From contig OZ026604.1 in NCBI GenBank assembly GCA_964020085.1, positions 12,406,412 to 12,470,411 on the forward strand: a DNA stretch of 64,000 nt, given 5' to 3'. A program made the position numbers and the translations under genes. Each line of letters opens with the position of its first letter. Positions within the stretch are counted from its first letter, which is position 1. Below the pieces are notes generated by a model that saw only the letters and a program-made list of their open reading frames with translations, was not told where the DNA came from and made no database searches. This document shows, piece by piece, positions 31,188 through 43,100 of the stretch. This DNA is from Micromussa lordhowensis. Its lineage: Eukaryota; Cnidaria; Anthozoa; Scleractinia; Lobophylliidae.

Positions 31188-34048
31188 TTAAGAGCAGCTC
31201 CGCCTAAATATCGACTAAACCAGGAAATAGCCAAAAAATGGAATTTCTTCAAACTCGCCCAGAATGAAGTTCTTAGGGCACTAGTTGTAAAAATATGACT
31301 TTAAGTTCGTTAAATCGTTCAGTGTTTTTTTAACGAATGTTTTCTTCCCGATGGCCGAAATCGGCCAAAATAGATCGAAAATAAGCGGCATATTCGGAGA
31401 CTCGTAACCTGGAAAGTAAAGATTATTATTAAAAACTAATTACACGTCGCATTTGTACTTTCTTTCTTGTATATTTAGAGCTATTTGGATTGCGATTAGA
31501 TTAGAAACCAAATATTTCACGAAATCTTGAAACCTTATGGTTCGAGACAGCTGAATGACAAGTGAATATTTAGCCCATTTTCAGCTGCTGAAAAGGCATT
31601 CTGGTACATGGATTTCCCCAAAACGGTTTTTGTAGTCTGAAAGAGCATGAATTCTTCTTCAAATTAGTGAAATAAAATTTTTGGGTAATTAAAATCGTGA
31701 GCGCTGAGAACGCGAAGTAAATGCAGTTCTACTTCCTGAAAACGTAACCTTTGACCCATGTGTCACGAACCAGATAACAACAATAGACAGCAGATGTTTC
31801 GTTAGTTTTAAACATTTTCTAATAAAATCGGTCCGAAACAGTTACTGCAAGAAACTGGTAGAAGTACGGAATCTTATGGTGTCTACGAAGGAGTTCAAAG
31901 TCGCATTTCTGATACGATAGCTTCGTTCGTTTATAATAACATTCAGAACGAGCTTCCGGTCAATAACATTTGCGAAATTGCGATACATTGTATCTAGCCG
32001 ATACCCACCTGAATGTTTATATTTATAGCAGGCGTCGACTCGTTTTCTTGGAAAAACGTTCAGAAGGAACTGAATTCAGATTTCTCAATCTTTGCAAATT
32101 CCAATGTTTAATTTCCCACCTGCAGCTGCCGAGCGCTAATAATCGTTCAACAGAGAAAAACAACCAGACTGCGATTGAGAAATCTGAATTCAGTTCCTTC
32201 TGAACGTTTTTCCAAGAAAACGAGTCGTCGCCTGCTATAAATATAAACATTCAGGTGGGTATCGGCTACAATCCCAGACAAAAGAGTTGGGACACGAAGT
32301 AAGTTCTCCCCTCCCCCCACTTTCAATGTTGATAATCAGGTGATTTTTTCCCTTTTTGTTGGAAAGAACGCGATATTTCCCAACATTGATTAGGGGGGAT
32401 GGGGGATACGTGATACAGCTCAAGTGTCCCAACTACTTTTGGCCGGGATTGTCTGAAAGAGATATGCGAGGAATTTCCCAATGAAGGTAACGCCAGCGAG
32501 TGTCACAGCGTCACGATATTTTAGAATTTGATTTCGGCTGAATGACGTACACTTTGTTTCTGGAAATTGGACAGAACGTTTCTGCCTTAATGAAGATTAA
32601 GGCTTGGTGCAGACATTCGTGGAATATAACTCGTACCCGCCTGCAGCAAAACGAAATTTGCGACTTGCTATAAGCAAAATGGCATTTAAGGAAGGTTAAA
32701 GCTCGTGCCTATTATTTAAGACATTTCCCAGGATTATCAATTTGCAAAGTAGCAGATCTTTGTGTTTTTTCGCGGAATAACCCAATGAAATGCTTATCCA
32801 TGTACAAGAATCAAATATATCACCATTGCACGCGACACGACAACTTCCATGTTTCATGCGTTTAGTTAACGCGCACGAATAACCATGACGGTTAACCACA
32901 ACGGTTAACCATTTGAAAGTCAGCGTTTTGCAAGTTAATCTTTCCTGTTCATTCCTATTGGCAAAAGGTATCAAAAATTTTCACTTCTAATTATTTGAAA
33001 TGCAAGATGGACGCAATTTGGTGGCAAAATAGTCGAGTTTGACGCTTGAAATATGGTTAACCGTTTAATGGAGAAAATAAGTTAAAACTTAACTACCCTT
33101 TCTATTTCAATTGAACGGTTAACCATATAAACCTTCTCACAAAGCTCTCTATTGCTAGTTCTTGATCCCAGACAATGTTAAATGGTTTTTCGTAATTCCT
33201 ATCAAGCGGAAAAAGCTATAATTCGAATGACACGAAGCAGTTTGGAACCAAAATGTTTTACCAGAATGGTTAATCGTAGGGGTTAATCGCGACGGTTAAC
33301 CCGGTGACACTTCTGAAGGCCGAGAACACACCTCGCTTTTTACGCGTTCCGGTATTAGAGGGGAAAACGATCAAAGACATGCATAATTCAATCGTGTTTA
33401 GGTAGAAGCAACGTTTTATTGCTATCCAGGATGAAACTCCGCGAAACAGCGAGGACAAGGATAAAATATCCATTTGCTCGGTACCGACTGTTTTAGCTGA
33501 ATTTGCATCATTACTTCGCGTTCTCAGCGCTCACGATTTTAATTACCCAAAAATTTTATTGCACTAATTTGAAGAAGAAATCATGCTCTTTCAGACTATA
33601 GAAACCGTTTTGGGGAAATCCATGTACCAGAATGCCTTTTCAGCAGCTGAAAATGGGCTAAATATTCACTTGTCATTCAGCTGTCTCGAACCATAAGGTT
33701 TCAAGATTTCGTGAAATATTTGGTTTCTAATCTAATCGCAATCCAAATAGCTCTAAATATACAAGAAAGAAAGTACAAATGCGACGTGTAATTAGTTTTT
33801 AATAATAATCTTTACTTTCCAGGTTACGAGTCTCCGAATATGCCGCTTATTTTCGATCTATTTTGGCCGATTTCGGCCATCGGGAAGAAAAAATTCGTTA
33901 AAAAAAACACCGAACGATTTAAGGAACTTAAAGTAATATTTTTGCAATTAGTACCCTAAGAACTTCATTCTGGGCGAGTTTGAAGAAATTCCATTTTTTT
34001 GGCTATTTCCCGGTTTAGTCGATATTTAGGCGGAGCTGCTCTTAAGGC
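31188..34048. mobile_element. 2.86-kb foldback element with 534-bp inverted arms and TTAA ends
   Basis: The left arm 31190-31723 and right arm 33513-34046 are inverted copies with few differences, spacer 1.79 kb. Both ends read TTAA then GAGCAGCTCCGCC, so the flank is TTAA on each side, compatible with a TTAA-targeting (piggyBac-type) transposition. The spacer has no transposase ORF. It contains a nested 98-bp inverted repeat and a cluster of GGTTAACC sites. Confidence 0.7.
31995..32271. repeat. Nested inverted repeat inside the foldback element
   Basis: TAGCCGATACCCACCTGAATG... (31995-32094) is inverted at 32172-32271, with ~78 bp between. Arms are ~98 bp and nearly perfect. Confidence 0.85.
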
Positions 34049-34902
34049 CTCCAGCAAGAGTCGAACTCCCGTCTAATGGTTTGCTCAGCTTGGCAAAGGT
34101 CCTACTGTTTATTGACTGTGCTATGTCGACATCACGTGATATAATTTGGAAAAATAAACTGTTAAACAATAAATTGAACCGCTGATAACACAGCGGGCTC
34201 GATTCCGTACGATCTCGAAGTTGTCCTTCACCGAACAATTGCCAGTGAGGTAGTTGTTAGTGAGTATTATTCGTGGAATTTTCAGATACTCGACGTTACC
34301 TTTTTTAAAACTTAGAGCTCACACTGTGTTCATTAATCTGAAAATGGAGCCACAAGCTGAAACAAGATGTTCTTGTTTTGAGGAAGGTCATCATGAGTCG
34401 ATCGTTTTGCACCGGGGCTTTTCGCAAGCTACATGTACACAGAACACAGGTAAGAAGCTGAAACACGATGTTTATATGTAAGCGTATCTCGAAACACTGT
34501 TCCTTTAATTTTTAAAATATAACTACTTTTCTTTAGAGCTTACTAGATTTGACTTGTTTATTAATATTCGGTTGAAAGTTGAAGTTCGGTTGTCTTCGGT
34601 AACCACTCGTAAAATCACATGACAAATTCGAAGCACATGTCACAGGTTTAACCTTTGCGAACCGTCAATTTGAGGAGATTGGGGTATTCTCTTTCACATT
34701 AAGCGCAATGCATAGCTGTATAAATGGAAGTGTTCATGATCAGTCTCGTGTATACTTGTATTTAGGAGCAGAGAGGTCGAGAAAAGCCTTCACTCGCCGG
34801 GGTAATCCGAAAGGCGAGGAGACATGCCAAGCGTATGTCGAATCCCCCCGCTCGCTGGGGTAATGCCATACCTATGGAAAGCGAGAAAAGCAGTTACAAA
34901 TG
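34049..34902. other. No assigned gene
   Basis: Contains a tRNA-like B box on the minus strand (GTTCGACTC, ~34072) without a clean tRNA fold, and short non-descript ORFs. A repeated CTCGCYGGGGTAAT motif occurs near 34793 and 34850. Confidence 0.35.
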
Positions 34903-35010
34903 CCAACAAGTCAAAGCCAAATGTCAGCAAATCAAAGCCAAATGTCAGCAAATCAAAGCCAAATGTCAGCAAATCAAAGCCAAATGTCAGCAAATCAAAG
35001 CTACATGTAA
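34903..35010 (+). repeat. 21-bp minisatellite, five units
   Basis: CAAATCAAAGCCAAATGTCAG repeated almost perfectly. Because 21 is a multiple of three, it reads as repeated SKSKPNV or QIKAKCQ in open frames. Confidence 0.9.
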
Positions 35011-35441
35011 GTACCAGGAAGTCATTGTCAAATACAATCAAATCGTTGCTAAGTCATTTACATGTAGATACGAGCATATTAAACATGAGCAAACGTGCGA
35101 GTGCAACCATAGGTAACCCAGGCTCACTGTGTGTGACACGTTACATAATATAGGAAAATATGGAGAACATATGAGGTGAAGTTTAGGTCTGAAAATTTGC
35201 TAGAAAATGGAAATAGAAATCGATGAAACTTACCATGTGGCGAGTTGTTGTTGTCCTTAATACGTACACGTAGTTTTGGGGAAAAGGAGTCTTCATCATC
35301 TTTCCTTCATAGTAAAATGGCAAGGTAGGAGACTGAAGCCAAAGCCGGGTTCCGATCGACTCAAAAGAAGCACGATTTTGTTCGCGAAAATCGAGTCCAG
35401 TCGCTAAATAACCACGCCAGGCTCGTGGAACATGAATATAC

Positions 35442-38400
35442 ATGTACATTGGGCACATTGGTGAAATGCATTATGTGTCTACAGTAGAAAAAAGAAGTTT
35501 TGAGTTGAATGATAAACAGTGTAGTCAAATTTCAGTGGGAGACAAGGTTGTTATTGATAAAAATGAAAAACGCAGGGCTTATATCAAGGAGTACATGTAT
35601 ATGAAAAAGAGAAGAGCTGATGCAGAATTCAGAAAAAAAGAGAATGAAAGTCTCAGACAAAAAAGTTACTGCAACAATATTGAAAAAACTAGGGAGGAAA
35701 AGAGAAGAGCTGCTAAAAAAAAGAAATATGGCCAACCCAGAACATGTAAGGGAAATTGGCAAACAGTCCTTTAAGAAAAGGAAAGAACAGAATCCAGAAC
35801 ACATCAAGGAAATTAACAAAAAGTCCTTTAGAAAACGGAAAGCAGAGAATCCAGAGCACATAAGGGAAAATTCAAAAACAAACTAAACGAAAGCAGACAG
35901 CAAAAAATCCAGAACACACGTGTAGCAAACAGACAAATAAAACTGCTAAAACAAGGAAAACAGTTGCCAATTTACATGCAACTGCACCACCTGCTGAAAT
36001 GCTATTTCAAAATGTGCAAAATCCATTGAAACCACAAAAAAATGAAGACAATGTAATTTCCATGATAAAGTTATTTCACAATAACATTAAATGTGGCCCA
36101 GAATACATTTGTATCGGTTGTGACCAGTTGTGGTACAGGTCCTCAGTAGTGAAATGTGACTCTAACAAGTACAAGGCATGTTCACAAGATGTTGTCAAGT
36201 CTTGTGTCACTGGCTTAAAAATTGTAAACAATACTGAATGGATTTGCACAACTTGTGACTCAAATCTAAAGAAAGGCAAGTTGCCCATCTGTTCTAAAAG
36301 CAATAAAATGAATTTTCCTGAGAAACCTGAATTGTTAAATTTGACACCATTAGAAGAACGGCTGATATCTCCTCGTATCCCATTCATGCAAATCCGTGAA
36401 CTACCAAGAGGTGGCCAGTTGTCTATTCATGGAAATATTGTCAATGTACCAAGTGATGTAAATTCAACAGTGCACTGCCTGCCAAGGCTCATGAATGAAT
36501 CACAGACCATTCCAATAAAACTTAAAAGACATCTCAGCTATATACGCATCATTATCAGTTTCAGAATGTTAGACCTAAGAAAGTGTTAGATGCAGCCAAA
36601 TATCTTGTAGACACAAGTGATTTATTTAAAAGTGAAGTTATAGAAGTGCAAAATACATGGCTAGATACATGTAACATACGTTTGCAGTCTAGTACCCATG
36701 AAGAATGGAGTGAGTTTTTCCAAAACCCTGACACGTCAAGTGGTGATTTGCAAACTTATGAAGCTGTTGAAAAAGATGAAACACAAGATTGCCAATTGAA
36801 GCAGTGTTTCTACTACTCATGTAGATAAGACGGGGAATGAAAAAGGTGATAGTGATGGCTGGTGTGAAGTTGATGAACGCCCTTTACGGGTTACAGACAC
36901 ACTATTACAGGAAGCAGACATAGCAGAAAATGCAGATAGAATTATCTCTTTTGCACCAGGAGAAGGAAACAAACCATTAGGAGTTTTTATGGATAAATAC
37001 TCTAAATATCTACATGTATCATTCCCGACAATATTCTGTGGTAAACGAAGACCTGACAATAAGGAAACAAAGATCCCTGTACCTTATAGTACAGTTTGCA
37101 AATGGGAGTTAAGGTGTCAGGATAGAAGAGTTGCAATTTCTGTGCCAAACATATTTTATAAGCTAAAAAAACTGCAAATCAAGCAAATTCAAGATACTGC
37201 TTCTATTTCTCTCAGAAAGTGTAAAACAAAGGGGAAAAACTATACTGCTGGTGACTTGAAGTCAGAGGATTATCTTAACAAGCTTGTTCATCTTGATGAA
37301 GGTTTCAGAGTTTTAAAAAATGTTAGAGGGTCACCACCTTATTTTGAAGAGTGCAAAAAAGACTTGTTTGCTATGATTGGTCAACTACATGTAGGCAGCC
37401 CTACATGGTTTTGCTCTCTTTCAGCTGCTGAAACAAGGTGGACTCATCTTCTCAAAACGTTAGGTAAAATTGTAGAGAAAAAAGATTACACTGATGATGA
37501 AATCAAACAAATGACGTGGGAACAAAAGTCAGATCTTATACAAAAAGATCCTGTCACTTGTGCAAGAAACTTTGACCACATGGTCCAGTTGTTTAGATAT
37601 GACGTCTTAAAAAGCAGTGTAATGCCAGTGGGAGAAATAGTGGATTATTGTTATAGAGTTAAGTTTCAACAAAGAGGAAGCTCACATATTCATGGTTTAT
37701 TTTGGGTTAAGCAAGCTCCACAGTATGAAAAAAATCCAAATGAAGAAATTGTCCCTTTTGTTGATGAGTATATCACCTGCCAAAAACCAGACAGTTCAAG
37801 TGAAATGGAAGATCTTGTAAACTTGCAAATGCACAGGCATGCCAAAACATGTAAGAGAGCAGGGCATAAAATATGTAGATTTAACTTCCCACTGCCACCA
37901 ATGCCAAGGACAATGATTTTAACACCTGTTGAAAATTCCTGCTTTGATGAAGAAATACAGAAAAAGGTAAAACAAAATGCTGAAAAAATAAGAGAGGTTT
38001 TAGACAGCATGAAGTATGGAGAACACATCACATTTGAAGATTTTCTTAACAAATTACACCTAACTGAAGAAAGTTACATCTTAGCTATAAGAAATACTTT
38101 AAAGCGTGACACATTATTTTTGAAAAGGGCACCATCAGAAATAAGAATTAACAGTTAAAACACTAATTTGCTCAAAGCCTGGCAAGCCAACATGGACATT
38201 CAATATGTACTAGATCCTTATGCATGTGCTACATACATTCTCTCTTACATTACAAAAGGCCAAAGAGGTATGAGCAGACTTCTAGAAAAAGCAAGTGAAG
38301 AAGCAAAATCTGGTAACAATGATATTACAAATAGAGTCAGGCATATTGGAAACAAATTTCTAAATGCAGTTGAAATCAGTGCTCAAGAAGCTGTGTATCT

Positions 38401-39813
38401 TGTATTACATGCCAATGAAAAGAAACAAGCGTGATTTTCAGTTTATCAGCACCTCACCTCTTGATGAAAGGACCTTCTTGTTGAAAAAAAAATGGATAAA
38501 CTTAAGGAGTTGCCTGACAATTCACCTGACATAGAAGCTGACAACATCATTAAACGCTATCAAAGGAGGCCAAAACAATTAGAAAAGCTGTGTTTGGCTG
38601 ATTTTGTTGCATGGTTGAACTACGTTAAAGATGAACATGCAGATAGCATACATTCTAGTGAACCATCAGTTACACGTCTTGATGACTTCATGCCAGAAAC
38701 TATATGTAATTCTGATGACAACACTGATGATGACCCTAATAATATTGATGTCACCGACTCTGAAACTGAATATGAGCCAAGTGAATACAAACTAAAAGGT
38801 GGTATGAAACTAGTAAAACGAAAGAAACCTAAAATTATCCGATCTGTCAGGTACCATAAAGATAAGGACCCACAAAACCATTATAGAGAGCAACTTATGC
38901 TTTATACATCATGGCGAAAAGAAACCACTGATTTAATAAGAGATTGTCAAACTTACCAAGAACGATTCAAACAGGTTAAGGATGATATCCTCAGTAACAG
39001 GCAGCAGTATGAATACCATTCAGAAATACTAGATAAAGCAGTGGAGGATATGCATAATTCTGAATGGGAGAACTTTGACACTGTTGCTCCAAATACCAAG
39101 CACATCAATAAGCAGGATTGTGCTGGATTCACCCCAAACAAAGGTAATTTTGTTTCAGAATGTTAGATCTCTCCACCTACACATAGATGATGTACGAAGT
39201 GATTACAACATTCAGAAAGCTGATGTGAACATTTTTGTTGAAACAAAGCTTTTCTTGTCTGATAGGGATGATACATATAGCCTTAGTGGATTTACACTTT
39301 ATAGAAATGACTTCAATCAGTCTCACATAAGAAATTGCTATGGAACTGCTGTATACATTAAGAATGATTTGAATTGTATTGAAATTCCAAAGAGGTTCAA
39401 CTTAAAAAAATAATGTAGAAATTACTGTTATGGTTCTAAACCATCCAATTCCAAATATTCATGTTGTTGGTACATGTATCTACCGCTCAAAAACTAATAC
39501 TACAATTTCAGAGTTAATTGATGCCCTTACTCATCTGCATAACTCAGTACTGACAGAAGCTACTGTTCCTACTGTCCTGCTTGGGGATTTCAATGTTAAT
39601 CTAATGCAGGATACTACCGAAAAAAGGGCTCTCAACAAATATCTGACAACAGACAGAGAATACACACAGTTGATTAACCAGTATACTACTGACTATCGAA
39701 CACTAATAGATCACATTTATACCAATGTACCACAACTTGTGCAATGTGCGTGTACCCTAGAGGCCTACTACAGTGATCATAAGCCTATCTTTATTTCCCT
39801 TAAGGCTGACTGA
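35442..39813 (+). pseudogene. Helitron/Helentron-type Rep plus endonuclease gene, helicase missing
   Basis: Blocks in order. 35442-35886: basic NPEH(I/V)(R/K)EI repeats, in two frames. 35999-36589: cysteine block PEYICIGCDQLWYRSSVVKC, DUF6570-like. 36989-38158: Helitron-like N region with the HUH-type motif GSSHIHGLFW. 38168-38434: tyrosine motif [13 protein letters not shown]. 38492-39166: post-Rep linker (NIIKRYQRRPKQLEKLCLAD). 39166-39813: endonuclease/exonuclease/phosphatase domain with VNIFVETKLF, LLGDFNVNL, LIDHIYTN and YYSDHKPIF. Stops at 38156 and 38432, plus frameshifts, inactivate it. The Pif1-like helicase normally between Rep and EN is absent. Rep nicks and joins single strands in rolling-circle transposition. 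Confidence 0.85.
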
Positions 39814-39933
39814 ATATATTACTGATATGTATCTTCAGTGCCAGTTAATTTTTCCAGTGTACAACAGTGTAATGCATCATATGAGTCATTTTAAACGATG
39901 CAGTCACTACTAAATGTATTTACCTGTAGCAAC

Positions 39934-40063
39934 TGTTGAGTTATTTATCGGCGAGCGTAAAAGATCACAACGACGCCATTCATTCAAGAACTTCAAGTGC
40001 CTTTACTCAAAGTCACGTGACTCGGTACAAAGTACAAACTATAACGATTTCAACATCACAACA
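39934..40063 (-). repeat. Ty3 element 3' LTR
   Basis: 130 bp, identical to the other LTR. The adjacent 40064-40075 is pyrimidine-rich on plus, i.e. the polypurine primer on the coding strand. Confidence 0.95.
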
Positions 40064-40196
40064 TCTCCCCCTTTAAAACTACAGGGAGAAGCCAAAACTA
40101 CTAAACATGAAGGTAATAAAGTTTGATTTAACTTATAACATAAACTGTGTAAACTTAGAGATCGGACTGTTCAATTCATGAATTTATCCCGCACAG

Positions 40197-43100
40197 TCAC
40201 AAGTCCAATCTTCTGGGAGCATTGACTACTCGCCCAGATCTAGTTGTGGTTGCACCAGCTGCACAAGCAGCTGCCGGAACATCCAACTTGATCGCCTCTG
40301 GAATTTGCTTGCTCGAATCAGGAATGCTAGGACCTTGCTTGCTCAAATCAGGACTGCTAGGGTACAGCGGAGTAAGGTCCTTCCGGTTCCGTCTGATAGT
40401 TCCTCTGGGGCTGCTAACAATGTATGAACGAGGTGTCTCTGCCTCTTGAGTCACAGTCGCTGGAACTTTCATGTCTCGAATCCAGACCTCGGTTCCCACA
40501 GGAATCTTCTTTTGATCTCTTGCACCATGATGAGAATCAAAGTAAGCCTTTTGCTCTTGCTTTCGAACTTCCTCTCTACCTCGGACTATAGACAAATCAG
40601 GCCAACCGGGTTTCAGCTCCACCGCAGCAAGTGGAACTCTGGATCTTATCTTTCGACCAAACAGAAGCTCAGCTGGACTGTAACCATTCTCCAATGGTGT
40701 TGAGCGATATGCAAGCAACGCCTTAGCAGGATCATCCTCCTTCTTCAGGACATTCTTTGCGGTCTGCACCGCACGTTCAGCCATCCCATTTGATTGGGGG
40801 TACTTTGGACTGCTTGTCACACTTGCAAATCCCCATTCCTTTGCAAATTTGATGAATTCAGCTGAACTATACTGAGGACCATTGTCAGATCTGACAGAGT
40901 CTGGAATTCCATGTCTCGCAAACATAAATTTCAGCGCCTGAATGACATCTTGCGAAGTCTGGGATGATGAAAGCAAGGCCACCTCAATGTATCGGCTGAA
41001 GTAATCCACGACAAGCAAATAGGTGCGGCCCTTTAGCTGAAGCAAATCTGTTCCGATGATCTGCCATGGCCTGTTTGGAACCACTGAAGGAATAAGGGGT
41101 TCTGCTCGGAAAGATCGGTGTTCTGCACATTTGCGGCATCCCTGAACCATATCCTCAATCTGCCTACTAAGGCCTGGCCACCACACAGACATCTTGGCAC
41201 GGCTGCGACATTTTGTGATGCCCTGATGGCCTTCATGCAAGCGATCAAGAATCTCTATCCTCATGCAGGACGGTATGATGACTCTGGAAGCCTTCAGAAG
41301 TAATCCACGAACTAAGGTAATTTCTCCTCTCTCACTCCAGTACCCTTTTAGTGCCTCCGGAACTCTATCTTTCTCTGGCCAGCCAAGTTGGCAGTAGGCT
41401 GTAAGTTGTCGGCACACTTCATCCTCCTCTTGGCGTTCCCTTATCTCTTGCAGACGTCTGTCGCTGGCTGGAATTTCACTCAAAACACTGTGCGCATACA
41501 GGGCTATTTCTTCTTCTTGTAAGCCTGACTGCTGCTCTTGGTTTATCGGAGCTCTTGAGAGGGCATCTGCTGTTGTCAAACTCTTGCCTGGAACGTGTGA
41601 GATGGAATACTGGAATCTGAGCAGCCTCATTCGTAAACGCTGAATTCTTGGTGGCATCTCATTTAAGTTCTTTGACCCCAGGAGAGGAACTAATGGTTTG
41701 TGGTCAGTTTCAATATGAAATGGCTTACCGATGAGGTAGTCTGATAACCTTTCGCATGCCCATGTCACTGCTAGGGCTTCCTTCTCAACTTGGGCGTATC
41801 TCTGTTCTGTTGGCGTCAATGCCCTGGATATGAATGCAACGGGTTTCCAACCTTCCTCCTCTTGGGCTTGGGTGAGAACCGCTCCAAGACCAAACGAGGA
41901 AGCATCCGATGATACCCTTGTCTCTTTGGCTGGATCATAGAGGGCTAGTGTTGGTGCAGAGACTAGGGCCTTCTTTACGGCATTGAATGCTTTCTGCTGA
42001 GCCTCAGTCCAGAGCCATGCATTGTTCTTACTCAGAAGATCCCTCAGTGGCTTTGTCATGTCCGCCAGGTTAGGAATGTACTTCCCTACTTGATTGACCA
42101 TGCCCAGGAACCGCCTTAATTGTGCAATGTCAGTTGGTTCCCCCATCTGTGCGACAGCTTCCACCTTAGCGGGGTCGATTTGCACTCCATCTTTGCCGAT
42201 CACATGCCCCAGAAATTCCACTTTATCTGTTGAGAACTTGCACTTTTCCAGGTTAAGGGTAACATTAGCATCTGCTAACCGCTCCAGTACTGCAATCAAC
42301 CTCTTATCATGCTGCTCTTGGGTCTCTCCAAATACTAAGATGTCATCAACTTGACACTCCACCCCATCGAGACCTTCTAGAATCCTCTGCATCGCCTTCT
42401 GGAAGTGCTCGGGTGCTGAAGAAATACCGAAGGGTAGTCTTGTGAAACAGTACCTTCCCCATGGTGTGATAAAAGTGGTAAACAGCTTTGAATTCTCACT
42501 TAACTTCCTCTGCCAAAATCCACTATTTGCATCCAGCTTAGACATAATCTTTGCACCAGACAGTTTGGCTAGAGTTTGTTCAGTTGTTGGCATTTGGTGG
42601 ACCTCTCTCTGAACAGCCTTATTTAACTGGACAAAATCACCACAAATTCTGACACTGCCATTCCTTTTGGGTACAACAACAATCGGAGAACACCACTGGG
42701 TAGGTTGATCGACCTGTTCTATCACTCCCATTTGCTCCATTCGCTCAAGCTCCTCCTTCACTTGAGGTAGTAAAGGAATAGGAATACGCCTTGGGGTACA
42801 CAGATTAAATGGAGTGACTGATTCATTCAGCTTGATCTCGTAAACACCATCCATGCATCCTAACCCCTGAAACAAGCTGGGGAATCTCTTCTCATAGTTG
42901 CTGTCCTTTGAGTCAACACCCGAAATTCTAGCAATTGTCCCGAGCCGGCTACACGCACTTCTTCCCAACAAGGACTGCTCAAGGCCAGGAACCACATAAA
43001 TTTCGTCAGCACAGCATTGCAGGTTATGCGTAAGGGATGCTGTAAATTTACCTTTGCAAAACAGTGGTACTTTGCATGGGCCATACAATTTCTTATCGGG

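Noticed and set aside
34049..34110. tRNA gene on the minus strand
   Set aside because: A B-box-like GTTCGACTC is present, but acceptor and anticodon stems do not pair convincingly.
34903..35010. Repeat protein encoded by SKSKPNV / QIKAKCQ units
   Set aside because: A 21-bp minisatellite is open in several frames by arithmetic; no flanking gene structure supports it.
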